From Zygnema cylindricum (lineage: Eukaryota; Streptophyta; Zygnematophyceae; Zygnematales; Zygnemataceae), in assembly GCA_037447655.1 (NCBI GenBank), contig JBBHKE010000541.1:62001-126000 (forward strand): a stretch of DNA of 64,000 bases, written 5' to 3'. The notes under the pieces were generated by a model that did not search any database, was not told the origin of the DNA, and saw nothing but the letters and a program-made list of their open reading frames with translations. The position numbers and the translations under genes were made by a program. Below, one piece after another: positions 9,920 through 20,514 of the stretch; positions within the stretch are counted from its first letter, which is position 1, and each line of letters opens with the position of its first letter.

Positions 9920-11975
9920 ATGAATTTCAAATTACCGTCGTAAGGATGTTTGAGCTGCTTTTTGGAGTGAAGTAGAAGTTCGTTTTGGTGAGTTGACTTG
10001 ATATCGGAAGTGGAGACCAACGATACGGCAACATAAAAGAATTTGAATTTTGTGCTATCAAATTCAGTTTTGTGCTGGGCCAATTTTAACTAAGGGATTT
10101 ATGGTGATGGAATACGAGAATCTTATGACAAAAGAAATTGTGTTGAAAATGAATGGTCACGACGAAAGAGTATGCGAGCTCCAATAGGTCCAAGAGTGTA
10201 TCATTGTCAAATATTGTTGTGGAAAAAAAAACATCTATATGTGTGGGGAAAGAAAATGTCAAACACAAAAGACAAAAAGTGCTACATGCTACACAGTTTT
10301 ATTTTTCTGAAATAAACAGGAATTGTTTTTTGAGAGATTTTTACGGTTGTTTTTAGCGTCTTAGCGAAAGCATGAAACAACACGGCAGATGTATTTTTTC
10401 TTGAATATATTCGAAAGGAATCTGCAATAGAGTAGTTGTTGTTTTATGCAGGAGGCAAATAACGTCGCGAGGTTGAAAAGTTGACAGCGGATGAGGTGGC
10501 TATTCAGAAAAGGTCGGCCCTTTTTTTGTTTTTTCTCAACAGATTTTACTGTTCTCCATTTCAATGCATGATCAACTTAAGGAACCACAATTCATGATTG
10601 GACTTGTTATTTCTTTGGCATTTCTTTGCCGGATTCCGGTTTTATTTTGGGTGGAAATGCACAAAGAAAGGTAACAGTTTTTTGTTTGGTTTTTAAGTCC
10701 ATTTGCTGTTTTGTATCCCTTACATTTTTTCATCTGTGTTATTTTTCCATTTCTTTTCACGCCTCTAGTATCCAGTATATAGTGTCGAACATGGAATTTG
10801 TAATTTTGCTAAAAAATGTGTATCGTTTTGCAAGATATTTTTTTTCAAAATGGTACTGGTTTGGCTTTTGTGTGTGTTTTTACCTTGGAAAAAAAGGTCA
10901 TGGGTCAATTTTTTTTTGTCATATTCTATCTTTTTAAAACAACGGAGTTCAAGCCTAAAGATTGATTTACTGCAACATTGATAAATTGACAATATAACTA
11001 TTTTTGAGTAATCTACCACTGAATCCACTTTTTCTGGTTTCAAGCGGAATTTTTTAACTGATATATACACATGATAAATGTTATTCCAAGGTACTCAACT
11101 GGTTTTTGCTCTTTTTACTAGAATCTCATGTCAAGAAACATCGTCGATTGATACCATTTATTTTTCTCACTTATATAAATTCCCTGGATGTCTTTATATT
11201 TAAATAGGGCTTTTCAAAAAGCAACATCTTTTCTTCTCCATCCCAAAAGTGGTTTGCAAGTGAATTATGAGAATAGGCTTTGCAAAGTTAACGATAATGT
11301 GTCTCGTCCAATTATAGTTCACGGAATACTCATGGCATTAGTGTATTTTTGGACACATCACTAGTTTGACTTATTTCTACCCTATCTCATCTTTGGTTGA
11401 TCTGGGTCTTCATGTTTTTGTCATGGCTTCTACAAAACCTCAGAAAACAGTTTTGGTCTTTCTATAGACAAGCGAACTTTTACACTAAAATAAAAACAGC
11501 TGGCGTACATTTTAAGGGAAAAAATAAAATGAAAAACTCTTGTTTCCACTCAAGTAATTGTGTACACCCACATACAAATAAGGGATAGTAATAATAATAA
11601 TAATAATAATATAATACTAATAATAAGCGTAGTTGAAACCTTGAAGCGTCATTTACGAGAATTCCAGATGATTTAATGAATGCTTTGGAATATGGGCCGC
11701 CACATATCGGCAAAATATGCTCATAACAATAACAAAGGAACAACAGTTTTTTTTTAGAATTTTAGGGGAAACATAGATCTCGAAGAACACCCAAGAATAT
11801 AAAAACACCCGTTTCTGAACCGATGGAAAACAAAACAGAAAATGTATGAACATAGGAAATAAAAATTGTTTCAGAACTAAAAAATTATCAACCACAATTC
11901 AGACTGTTAAGTAAAATAATTATTTATTCAACAAAAACAGAGCAATATTCAAAGTAAACTAAAAAATAGTATAGT
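9920..11975 (+). repeat. Dispersed repeat family R, copy A
   Basis: Shares long blocks with 18270-19035, 22555-22920, 23250-23480, 25078-25350 and (inverted) 60240-60880. Examples are TTCAAATTACCGTCGTAAGG, GCGTCTTAGCGAAAGCATGA, AAGGAACCACAATTCATGAT and GTTTCTGAACCGATGGAAAA. Copy A runs unbroken through TTGGCTTTTGTG...GGTCATGGGTC (about 10860-10907), exactly where copy B is interrupted by the kinase gene fragment. No protein domain was recognised, so the class of the parent element is unknown. Confidence 0.7.
11589..11626. repeat. (AAT)n microsatellite
   Basis: About nine TAA/AAT units inside repeat copy A. Confidence 0.9.
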
Positions 11976-11978
11976 TTC

Positions 11979-12020
11979 TATATATATATATATATGTATA
12001 TGTATATGTATATGTATATA

Positions 12021-12091
<71 letters not shown>

Positions 12092-12113
12092 CCCTATATA
12101 TATATATATATAT
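11979..12113. repeat. (TATATG)n microsatellite
   Basis: Near-perfect TATATG/TATG hexamer array flanked by (TA)n. Frames over it on the minus strand are repeats of Ile/His/Tyr and not genes. Confidence 0.95.
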
Positions 12114-12129
12114 TTGTGTAACAATAAAG

Positions 12130-12815
12130 AGTAACGAGTAAAATTTGGACGACAATACACCTATTTCTATTCAGAAACTCTCAAAATAAATGTCTTGGCA
12201 TCCAGAAAACAAAACAAAGAAACAATAACGATAATAAATAAAAAAATAAATGAATGAATAACCAAATAAATAATAATAACATAAATAAGATAAATGTCAA
12301 TCCCGTCTTGTCAAATAGTGAACCCTGTGGAAAACCAGCCTGTTAGAATTAAGAAGCAAAATCTCTCTTCCCATTGCCAGAAGGAGGACTCGAAACTGAC
12401 CACATGACAATGATATATTGACATCCTTCTTTTCTACCGAGAACAAAAGATTGCACCAGGGATCCAACAAAAATGATGGGTTGGTGAACAAGTTCTAAAG
12501 GAATGACCCAACGTGTAACATTTTTCCTGTAAAAGGATTGGACGGAAAAAGAAATATGATGGCGAGAAAGTTGACCCAATCGAGACGTAGATGTCAGCTT
12601 TAAATAACATACAACAACAATAATTAATATCTAGCAGCAACTAAGAGTCCATTTAACTTTTTCTTAGTGTTGTTTCCCTGATCTCACAAAAAGATAAAGA
12701 GCAGAAGGTAGGAGCCAACAAAAATTCAGGATATACCAGACATCCAGCTTAGACATAGGACGCAGTGTTGGTTGAATAAAACACCGAGAATTGTTAAGAT
12801 TGGAAAAGAAAGGTT
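12130..12815. other. Intergenic, no gene recognised
   Basis: AT-rich. Minus-strand frames of 60-76 codons at 12297-12640 show no domain I recognise. Nothing else was seen. Confidence 0.5.
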
Positions 12816-12900
12816 TTTTTTGGGTTTTCTAGGATTTTTTACGGTTTTTCAGGGTTTTTGGGGATTTTAGGGTTTTAAGGGTTTTAGGGTTTTTAGAGCG
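12816..12900. repeat. TTTAGGG-like tract
   Basis: Degenerate GGGTTTT/TTTAGGG units resembling plant telomere repeats. A similar tract in the opposite orientation (CCCTAAAAA) lies at 13500-13545, bracketing the F-box remnant. Confidence 0.7.
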
Positions 12901-13230
12901 TCGAATCATTTTCCCTCCGATGTGTCCATAATGTAAAATCTTGTTAAATATGAAAAGCGATTTCTCTGAATATCGGCTTCTTCCACCAAACCAGAAAAGA
13001 GATTTAGGACTTCGCAATAATCTGTTGCCACATGCAATATAAGCCCCTAAAACAGCTGTAGATAAAAGAGGGCGAGAATCTTTCTTACTTTTCATACTCC
13101 TCCGCCAATTTATACACAAAAGTAGTCCGGTCATTTTTCTGAATCTGAAACTCCTCTGACTTTTCGGAGACAACGTCTTAAAAGAGAAAGCATGTAGAAA
13201 TTTTAAACCAACCATCTTGGCAAGGGTGTC
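12901..13230 (-). pseudogene. Conserved block found downstream of the F-box genes, copy a
   Basis: A minus-strand frame (13215 down to 12829, 128 codons) contains SFRFRKMTGLLLCINWRRSM and SLFWFGGRSRYSEK. The same DNA recurs at 55630-55800 and 59600-59860, each time downstream of an F-box-like gene. There it follows an acceptor-like TTATTGCAG or TTATCGCAG; in copy a it abuts the F-box remnant with no intervening sequence. Function unknown. The tail of the frame (KNPKTLKTLKSPKTLK) is translated telomere-like repeat and is not meaningful. Confidence 0.45.
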
Positions 13231-13500
13231 GACATAAACCCGGCATCCACACTATTTCCTGTACGCTTGCAAAAACAACTGTAGAGTCCAATGGTGTAGC
13301 TTTAAATATAATGGCTACTTCCTCTAGTTTACGAAGACTCTCAACCACGGAAAGTACCCTTAGAATTTTTGCGAGAAATTTAAGATTTATTGAGGAATTT
13401 ATAAAAATTAAACTTAATTGGGTTAGGTCAGCTCTTTGTCAATAGGAGTATTTCCAAAACAGAGCTTCTATAGGCATGAGAGAGGATGTACATACTATAA
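13216..13500 (-). pseudogene. F-box-like/LRR gene remnant a (C-terminal end)
   Basis: On the minus strand this matches the last ~90 codons of F-box genes c, d and e: the DNA for the LSHAYISFVLKIFLL-type segment (in one frame), PWLRV, KLEEVAI and VFA-VQE-W can be followed through stops and frameshifts. It ends at a GTCGACACCCTTGCC junction that fuses it to conserved block a. The 5' two-thirds are missing. Confidence 0.65.
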
Positions 13501-13550
13501 AACCATAAAGAACCCTAAAAAACCCTAAAAACCCTAAAAAACCCTGCCAA

Positions 13551-14040
13551 TAGGAGGCCACAAACTGTTAGGGTTTTCATTGTATTAGCATCTGAGACTT
13601 TGATTTATCCATCCGAAAAACCGCTCCATTACCTTTGACCTATTCCTTCCCTGACGATCGACCTTCTCCTTCGTCGATTCTCGCCTTTTCCTCTTTCTCC
13701 CGACCCTTCATGATTTCTTTTGATTCTCTTTGATTTCTGATGATTTCGACTCCCCTCCCTTTTCCCCACCCCCCCTTCTCACCCTTCCCCCTTCTCCCGT
13801 CTCCCTTCCCCCATCTCCCTTCCCCCTTTTCTATTTCTATTTTCTATTTTCCATACGGTGACATCCACACTATTTACAAACCGAATTCATTTCACATTTT
13901 TTCAGTTTTTCAGTTTTGTAAACTGCTGGTTAGTTTGAAACAGGAGAGAGAAGTAAAAATGAAACATGAGTGGATCATTTCGGACACATAAGAACCACAC
14001 CATAACTAGTGTGGATGTGATGAGTGACAATTTTTCAATA
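13551..14040. other. Pyrimidine-rich intergenic stretch
   Basis: CCCTTCCCC/CTTTTCC-rich sequence up to about 13850, then AT-rich DNA. No gene recognised. Confidence 0.5.
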
Positions 14041-14067
14041 TGAATAACAATTAATAATATTTATTGT

Positions 14068-14640
14068 GTACCGGGGTTAGTTTGGATATTAAAGCCGATT
14101 TGTGGTAACGACGACAAAATTACTGTGAACTTTTTTATTGTTTACCCGATTTAGTGTGGATACTAAAGCCGATTTGTGGTAATAACGACAAAATTACTGT
14201 GGCCATTGCATCGAACCCGAAGGAAGAATTGCACCGAAACTAGTCAAAGAATAAAAGATGATTCGGACTACATATTGTCTGCTTCAAAAGATTTTGTACT
14301 GAAATTAGTGTGGATATATCGGATGTCATCCATAAGCAGCACCATATTAATAAGAAATGAACCGAAATTAGTACATCTGATTCACTAGATGAACTAAAAT
14401 TAGTGTGGAAATTTGATGTGATCCAAGCACCACAATAATAGGACAATGGATGGAAAATAGCGATAATATCGTATGGAATTCATAAATTGCACAAAAATGA
14501 GTCGAGGATCGCATCATGGGATCTGTGGGAATAAATTGCAAAATATTTACTTTCAATATGGTGTGGATACCGCATGAAATCTGTAGCGATTGTGCCGAGA
14601 ATGATGGATATTGGATCTAGTTTTAAAGAATTTTATCAAA
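14068..14640. repeat. 74-bp tandem duplication and recurring AGTGTGGAT motif
   Basis: AGCCGATTTGTGGTAA recurs at 14093 and 14167 with GACAAAATTACTGTG following each, a 74-bp period. ATTAGTGTGGA-type strings then recur several times to 14570. The same motif is common in R-family DNA near 23000-24200 and 60580-60890. No gene seen. Confidence 0.6.
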
Positions 14641-15060
14641 TATGTTTTTTTATCTCCAGCTAATCCTCAAATTGAATGGAGTAGGTTCCAGATATCATGA
14701 AATACCAGCCTTACTGGAATGAAAATCTTGACCTAAGGAGAAGCAAACGGCATGAAAATTGCATAAACTGAAGCTTCTGTTTTTACTCTTTTTTGAGTTG
14801 AACTTTTGTGCATAACAAAACTGAACCAAAAAAAAAAAAAAGGAATTGCACAAAAAATAGTGTGGATATCCCAACCGACCCTTGGACGACTGTTAACTAC
14901 CACTTGCTGCGATACTATTAAAAATCGTATTTTATAAATACTATTATTGATATACTTTATCAAAATATTCTTTCTAAATATTTTAAAATGGATGAGCGCA
15001 TCGAAAATTGGAGACTCCCTGCCATTTGGAAAAAACAGATGTACGGATTATCTAATTAGT
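14641..15060. other. Intergenic, no gene recognised
   Basis: AT-rich. Includes a 15-nt A tract near 14830. Nothing else supported. Confidence 0.5.
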
Positions 15061-15099
15061 AAACACTCACTTTAGATTATTCTATAAAATATATATAGA

Positions 15100-15170
15100 G
15101 GGTGGGAGGAAGGTCGAGAGGGAGAGAGGGAGGGAGGGAGGGAGGTCGAGAGGGAGGGAGGGAAGGAAGT
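15100..15170. repeat. (GGGA)n microsatellite
   Basis: GGGAGGGA units interrupted by GGTCGAGA; lies at the outer edge of the right inverted-repeat arm. Confidence 0.85.
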
Positions 15171-15755
15171 GAGGCATGAGCCGTGACGTCACATCCGACT
15201 AGTGGAAAGGAGAGTGGAGCCTGCGTGTACAATGTGTTATTCACGTTAACCCAGGGGTTTCGAAGTTTTTTGGGGTTAATTAGGGTTTTTGTCAGGTTTA
15301 TCTGCGGTTCACGTAGGGTTGAACTGGTAGCTTTAGGGTTTCGGTGGGTGTTTTAGGGTTTTTTAAAGATTTTGAGGCGTTTCTATATATTGTTCTAAAG
15401 TTTTTGAGTTTATATAGAGTCTAGTAGCCTAGTAGGGCTTATAAGTTTTTTTGATGTTTTCTGAGGACTTTAAAGCTTTTATTTGAATGTAGGTATCTTT
15501 AGGGTTTGATTAATAGTGTAGAATTTTTAGGGCTCATCTGTCGAATGGACCTTTAGCCTTCCCACACCACACGCCCTCTTCCTCTTTCCCTTCCCCCCCT
15601 CTCTTTCCTTCCCCCTTCTCCTCTCTTCCCTTCCTCTCCCCTCTCCCCTGTTTCCCCCGCCCCCAGTCTCCGCGCCTCGATTCCTCTCCCGCGCCCTCCT
15701 GATGTCTTTCCGCACGTGCGAGATTCCGAACAACGGCACATCCGAAAGTACAGTA
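15150..15755 (-). repeat. Right arm of the ~600-bp dispersed inverted repeat
   Basis: Reverse-complement counterpart of 4990-5590, including TGACGTCACA, GGGTTTTAGGG-type motifs, CGCGCCTCGATTCCTCTC and ATCCGAAAGTACAG. A TA-MITE lies immediately to its right (15785), as a degenerate one may on the left arm. The two arms may be ends of one large element or two separate copies. Confidence 0.75.
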
Positions 15756-15784
15756 TCATCCTAGAATTTCCGTACGATCCGTTA

Positions 15785-15983
15785 AACCTTGAATCGTTAT
15801 TAGCGTATAGAAATTATTAGTGTAAAGAAAAAATTAGCGTTATTCATTCTAATTTGGTGCTAGGAGACGTGGCAGATTATGGTCCACGTCCTTAAATAGT
15901 GCAGTTTATTATATTTAAGGTATCAATGTCAAAATTTTGGGGTGCCGATATAGCGTACATAAGGCTAATAACGATTCGCGGTG
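15785..15983. mobile_element. TA-MITE 1 (CACCG...AATCG family), 199 bp
   Basis: The right end, read inward as the reverse complement, is CACCGCGAATCGTTATTAG. The left end AACCTTGAATCGTTATTAG is its mutated partner. TA dinucleotides flank both ends (15783-15784, 15984-15985), the duplication expected of Tc1/mariner-type elements. No coding capacity. Confidence 0.75.
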
Positions 15984-16192
15984 TAGTTACCTCTGATCAT
16001 AAATCAAAGTTCCGCTTTTCCCCCCTCCGTATTTTACGCACAAAAAGGTGTAAACTGTAAAATCAGAGTGGTGCGCTCAGAATAGGCGTACTGCCGTACT
16101 GTACAAATATAGTACGACATAGTACGCCGAGGTGCCGAGCACGTCTACGGCCTATCTTACACCTTTTAGTGCGATAATATCTTAGCGCACTA

Positions 16193-16399
16193 CACCGTCA
16201 ATCGCTATTAGCGTCAATGACTCTAATTGCGGTACCCGGTTTTTTATCCAAATTCTCAAATAAAATTAATAAAAACCCTTTAAAAAACAAATTAGAGTAA
16301 ATGATTTCCTTCAAAACCCCCAAATTCCCAAATAGCGTTAATAACGCAATTTGTTTCATAACGCTATCTATTTCTAAACGCTAATAGCGATTCACGGTG
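16193..16399. mobile_element. TA-MITE 2, 207 bp
   Basis: Left CACCGTCAATCGCTATTAG and right end the complement of CACCGTGAATCGCTATTAG, flanked by TA (16191-16192, 16400-16401). The interior is AT-rich and non-coding. Lies 207 bp from MITE 1 in GTAC-rich DNA. Confidence 0.85.
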
Positions 16400-16605
16400 T
16401 AGCGTAATTTTTGGCTGAGAGCAAGCGCTCACGTGAAAATGTACGGAAAAGTGATATTCGTACGAAGTACGTACATTTGCATCGTACCTTTGTTATATTT
16501 TACGGACCACTGTGACTCCTTCCCCGTGACTCGAAAATGAGCGGCTCAAAACCGTCCACGAAAGCACTCATGGTTTTGAAATTTGAATTGAGAAGTGTAA
16601 TTTTC

Positions 16606-16836
16606 ATTCGTACTGTTGGTCTGTCCGCACTATTTAAGATTCGTACTGTTGGTCTGTCCGCACTATTTAAGATTCGTACTGTTGGTCTGTCCGCACTATT
16701 TAAGATTCGTACTGTTGGTTTGTCCGCACTATTTAGGATTCGTACTGTTAGTCTGTCCGCACTATTTAAGATTCGTACTGTTGGTCTGTCCGCACTATTT
16801 AAGATTCGTAATGCTGGTCTGTCCGCACTATTTAAC
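16606..16836. repeat. 33-bp minisatellite, seven copies
   Basis: Unit ATTCGTACTGTTGGTCTGTC plus CGCACTATTTAAG, seven times with few changes (7 x 33 = 231 bp). As 33 is a multiple of three, a stop-free frame persists on each strand (IRTVGLSALFK on +, ILNSADRPTVR on -). Such open frames arise without selection; no flanking domain supports a protein. Confidence 0.95.
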
Positions 16837-17053
16837 ACGGCATAATTACCACTGTCTACTTCAACAATCTGCTTCAAATGCAGAAGCCTATGGCAGTTAG
16901 CTTGTGAACCCTAAATTCGGAAGGCTTAGACTTCTTTTTGAAAGGTTGACATTTTGTTTCTTTAACTTCTTAACCTGTTTTACTGCTTTCCATATCTCCT
17001 CTGGAAGCTAAAGCACCTGCGATTGTTAATTTTCCTACCTCTTCCCTGTTTCC

Positions 17054-18241
17054 ATGTCTCAAAGAAAAACCAAAGTAAAGAAAACCATGGGATCTAAAAA
17101 CATCAATTTTATAGAAATCTGTCCTCTTCCTGTTCTGTCGGACATTTTTTTACGTTCTTCAAATGGTGGACAGGTTAGGGATCTCATTTTGTTTTCAACT
17201 ATGTCAAAAAAATCTGCCGAAGCTGTAAAAGGAGTTCGTTATTTGAAATTAGACGACTTCAAACTTAACATTTATCCAAATGAAGACCTTGAATTTTTTT
17301 CGGCTCGTGCTTTGGCAATAACGCCAAATATTGAAGAACTCACCATTGGCTTAAGACATGACAAGCTCCAAACATTTTCACGCCTTTCCCTTTTCACATG
17401 GTCCAAAGTTATCGGCACCACACTACTTTCGTTCAACGCACATGGTTGCCGTTTCACGGAATCAAGCTTCAGTGCTCTAAGCGAATTCAAGGCTTTGAAA
17501 CGCTTGTCTTTCTACGAATGCGTTTTTACATCTGTCGACAATCCTACCTCTTCTGTACCAAATTACACTCTTTTGCAAACAGTTGAAGAGCTCTCTATTA
17601 GTGTCTCTGGTTCTCTTCAATATTTCAATTTTCTACTTCAATGCCTTCCTTGACTAAAAGTTTTGACGTACGATGAAACAGGATTCACTTCGCATCGGAA
17701 AATATCTATCGAGTCAAATTCTTTAACCTCATTGGCCATCACTTCACATGCAGATTTTGTTCTTCTCAGCACTCCCAATCTTCAAGTTTTAGATTTGAGG
17801 GTGAAATCGAAGGTTATAATTGGTGAAGTTGTAAACTTGCGGAGCTTCAAGTGTAGTAGTGTGATGGGGAGTTTAGACGGAGAAAATCATAATGCATCAG
17901 ATATCACTTTGGCATCGCCTTTGCCTTTTCGAGTTGAAAATCTTTCTCTTCCTGGTATAAAAAACAAACGCGTGTTTGAAGGGCTTCTAAAAAGTAACTC
18001 CGACAATCTGAAAGTTCTAACACTCGATCCTGAATATTTGAAAGAGCTATCATCGTCAAATATTTCTCCTCCGACATTGCCACGACTGCAAATGCTTTGT
18101 TTTGACAGGCTTCCTATCAATAATTATGGAATGGAACTAGTACAACCATGGTTGTCAGCTTCCCCTGTGTTATCCGAGGTAGAGTTAAACTTTTTATATT
18201 GTTCGGTGCTGCCAAAAAATGCCCATAAATGTTTCTCATAG
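17054..18241 (+). pseudogene. F-box-like/LRR gene b, one nonsense codon
   Basis: Paralog of gene c. The N-terminus has an F-box-like segment: LPVLSDIFLRSSNGGQVRDL at about residues 29-48, then ISRL-equivalent LKLDDFKLN. Irregular leucine-rich segments follow: NIEELTIGL, FKALKRLSFYECVF and NLQVLDLRV. The frame is continuous except for TGA at 17651-17653, where paralogs have Gln or Lys in a YLPQ/CLPK string. Translation continues in the same frame (LKVLTYDETGF) to a stop at 18241. The C-terminus (NAHKCFS) differs from the STPWT ending of the paralogs, as family-R sequence begins there. F-box proteins typically recruit substrates to SCF ubiquitin ligases, but the F-box here is divergent and that role is inference. 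Confidence 0.7.
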
Positions 18242-19035
18242 GTAACAAGATTAGAATCGATATATCCAAACGTGAAATTCAAATTACCGTGGTAAGGATG
18301 TTTGAGCTACTTTCTGAAGTGAAGGAGAAGCTTGTTTTGTTTAGTAATTGTGTTGAAAAGGAATGGTCACTTCAAAAGTGTATGCGAGCTCGAATAGAAA
18401 ACATTCAAGACTATCATTATCAAATAATGTTGTGGAAAAAAAAATTAGCGTCTTAGCGAAAGCATGAAACAGATGTAATTTTTTTGAATAGATTCAAATG
18501 AAATCGGCAATAGAGTAGTTGTGGTTTTACGCAGGAAGGAGGCAAATTACATCGCGAAGTTGACAAGTTGGAGGCGGTTGAGTTAGTCTTTCAGGAAAGG
18601 TCCGTTCTTTTTTTCTATTTCTCAACAAACTTTACTGTTCTCCATTTCAATGTGTGATCAACTTAAGGAACCACAATTCATGATTGGACTTGTTATTTTT
18701 TGGGCATTTCTTCGCTGGATTCCGATTTTATTTTGGGTGGAAATGCACAAAGAGCGGTAACAGTCTTTTGTTTGTTTGATTTTAATTCCTTTTGCCGTTT
18801 GTATCCCTTAGCTTTTTTCATCTGTGTTATTTTTCCATTTCTTTTCACCTCTATCATCCAGAATATTATATCTAACTTGACTTTTATGTTTTTGCTAATA
18901 AAATGTTTATCGTTTTATCTTCTCTAAATTGCATGACATTCATGCTCATCTTCAAAATGCAAGAGGATGTTATGCACGGCGATTTTTTCATGATTGTATT
19001 TTTTTTTGCTTGGCTTTTGTGTGTTTTAGTAGGAG
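18242..19035 (+). repeat. Repeat family R, copy B left part
   Basis: Collinear with copy A 9920-10885: TTCAAATTACCGTGGTAAGG, GCGTCTTAGCGAAAGCATGA and AAGGAACCACAATTCATGAT. Homology ends at TTGGCTTTTGTGTGTTTTAG near 19030. The next part of copy A (GGAAAAAAAGGTCATGGGTC) resumes only near 22562, so 19036-22555 is extra DNA in this copy. Confidence 0.7.
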
Positions 19036-19486
19036 TTTTGTTATTACTTAGAAAGTTGGTGAATGGTAATAATAAGATGATTGTTTGAATGATCGTGACA
19101 ATCGATGTTTTTTCGACTAATATTCATTACCCACAAAAGATAACAAGAATAAGTGGCAAATTTGAAAAATGATATTGACATCTACTGTGATAACCCTTAT
19201 TTCAATCATGTTTTGGTTGGTAATAATGATTATAAAAGCATCAATATAAACAATAATGTGATAGATACATAGCATCTAGTGCCAGAACTACATTACTAAC
19301 ATCAAAAGAAAGGAAAATGTTAAAAAAAAAACACTAAGTATTAGTAAAATATAAAACATTGAGAACATTGACTCTAAAACACTATTACCGACACTAACAA
19401 TGCGATGAGGTAACGATACTAAAGAAAACTGAGGATTTTTTTTTTTTTTACTTATTTATTTTTATTATTATTCTTTTTTTTTTCAG
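19036..19486. other. Intron or flank of the kinase fragment
   Basis: AT-rich. Ends with a long T tract leading to a TTTCAG acceptor at 19481-19486. No coding signal. Confidence 0.5.
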
Positions 19487-20514
19487 GTTGCGGTGGATGG
19501 AACCGAAGAGAAGCCTGAACTGCTTCCTTTGAAGATATACCAGACTTATCGTGCAACCCAACTGTATTCCTCTGTTGGGGAAACCTATTATGGGGACCTC
19601 ATCTACAGGTAAAACAATTTTCAATTAGCAAATGTTTTCTTATCGTATGTTAGGTAAAGCAATTTTCAGTTACAAATGTACTTCCTTACAAACACATTGA
19701 AGGCGAACATGTTCATTATTTTAAACATTAGCATTTATTACTAAAGCTTACATTTTTTTCTGTTAAACTGCTTTTGTTTTATACTACTACTACAAGCTTT
19801 AAAGTAAAATAGCTTCCCTTTTTCTCCCCTTTGTTTTTTTGAGGAAAAAATTGTGGGAGCTCAGGAATTTTGAGTTTTTGTCATCATTTTCGCATTCTGT
19901 GATTTTCTGGGTTTTATTATGGAAGCTAGATTTTTATTGTTACTTTCATGTATTTCCTTGTATGCATAACATCCCTGACATCTCTTTGTACTGAGACATA
20001 AATGCTGCTGGTTTTGTCTTTTTGTGAAATAAAGTTTTCCTCTGAAGGCGAATACGATGTACCGTATTCCACTCCATGCGGCAAAATTTGAATTGGCATT
20101 GGTTCTCAATGCCACCTATTGTATAACTAAAGACAATTCTACAGTTTTGGATAATTTTGATTTTGAAAGCTATGGAATAGCAAGGGCGAAAGTTTTCGAT
20201 TTTTAAGTTTACTCCACGGACTGATTTTCTTGATGTAAGGACACCCTTACCTTTTTTGGGTCACCACATTAATTAATGGATTTCCTTGCTTTCCTTTCTC
20301 GTCCTATCTCAAACTTCTTTTTGAAATGCCCACTTACTTCTTCAGAATGGTTAATTGGTCTTGCTTAAATGAAACTTTTCCGCATCATTTGCATCCATGA
20401 CCAATAATTTAAGTTCTTAATATTTAACGCCCTTTTTTTCTGTTTGTGTTTCACAGGTGAATATTAGTTCTGTTAGCTTAAAGTCTGGCTTTGCAAGAGG
20501 TTTTTTGAGTGGAA

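Noticed and set aside
9605-9975. Tyr/Ile-rich frames of 60-87 codons
   Set aside because: Translation of (AT)n/(TATACA)n microsatellite.
11949-12160. His/Ile repeat frames
   Set aside because: Translation of the TATATG microsatellite.
16500-16877. Repeat proteins on both strands of the 33-bp minisatellite
   Set aside because: Openness on both strands is a consequence of the unit length being divisible by three; no domain or conserved flank.
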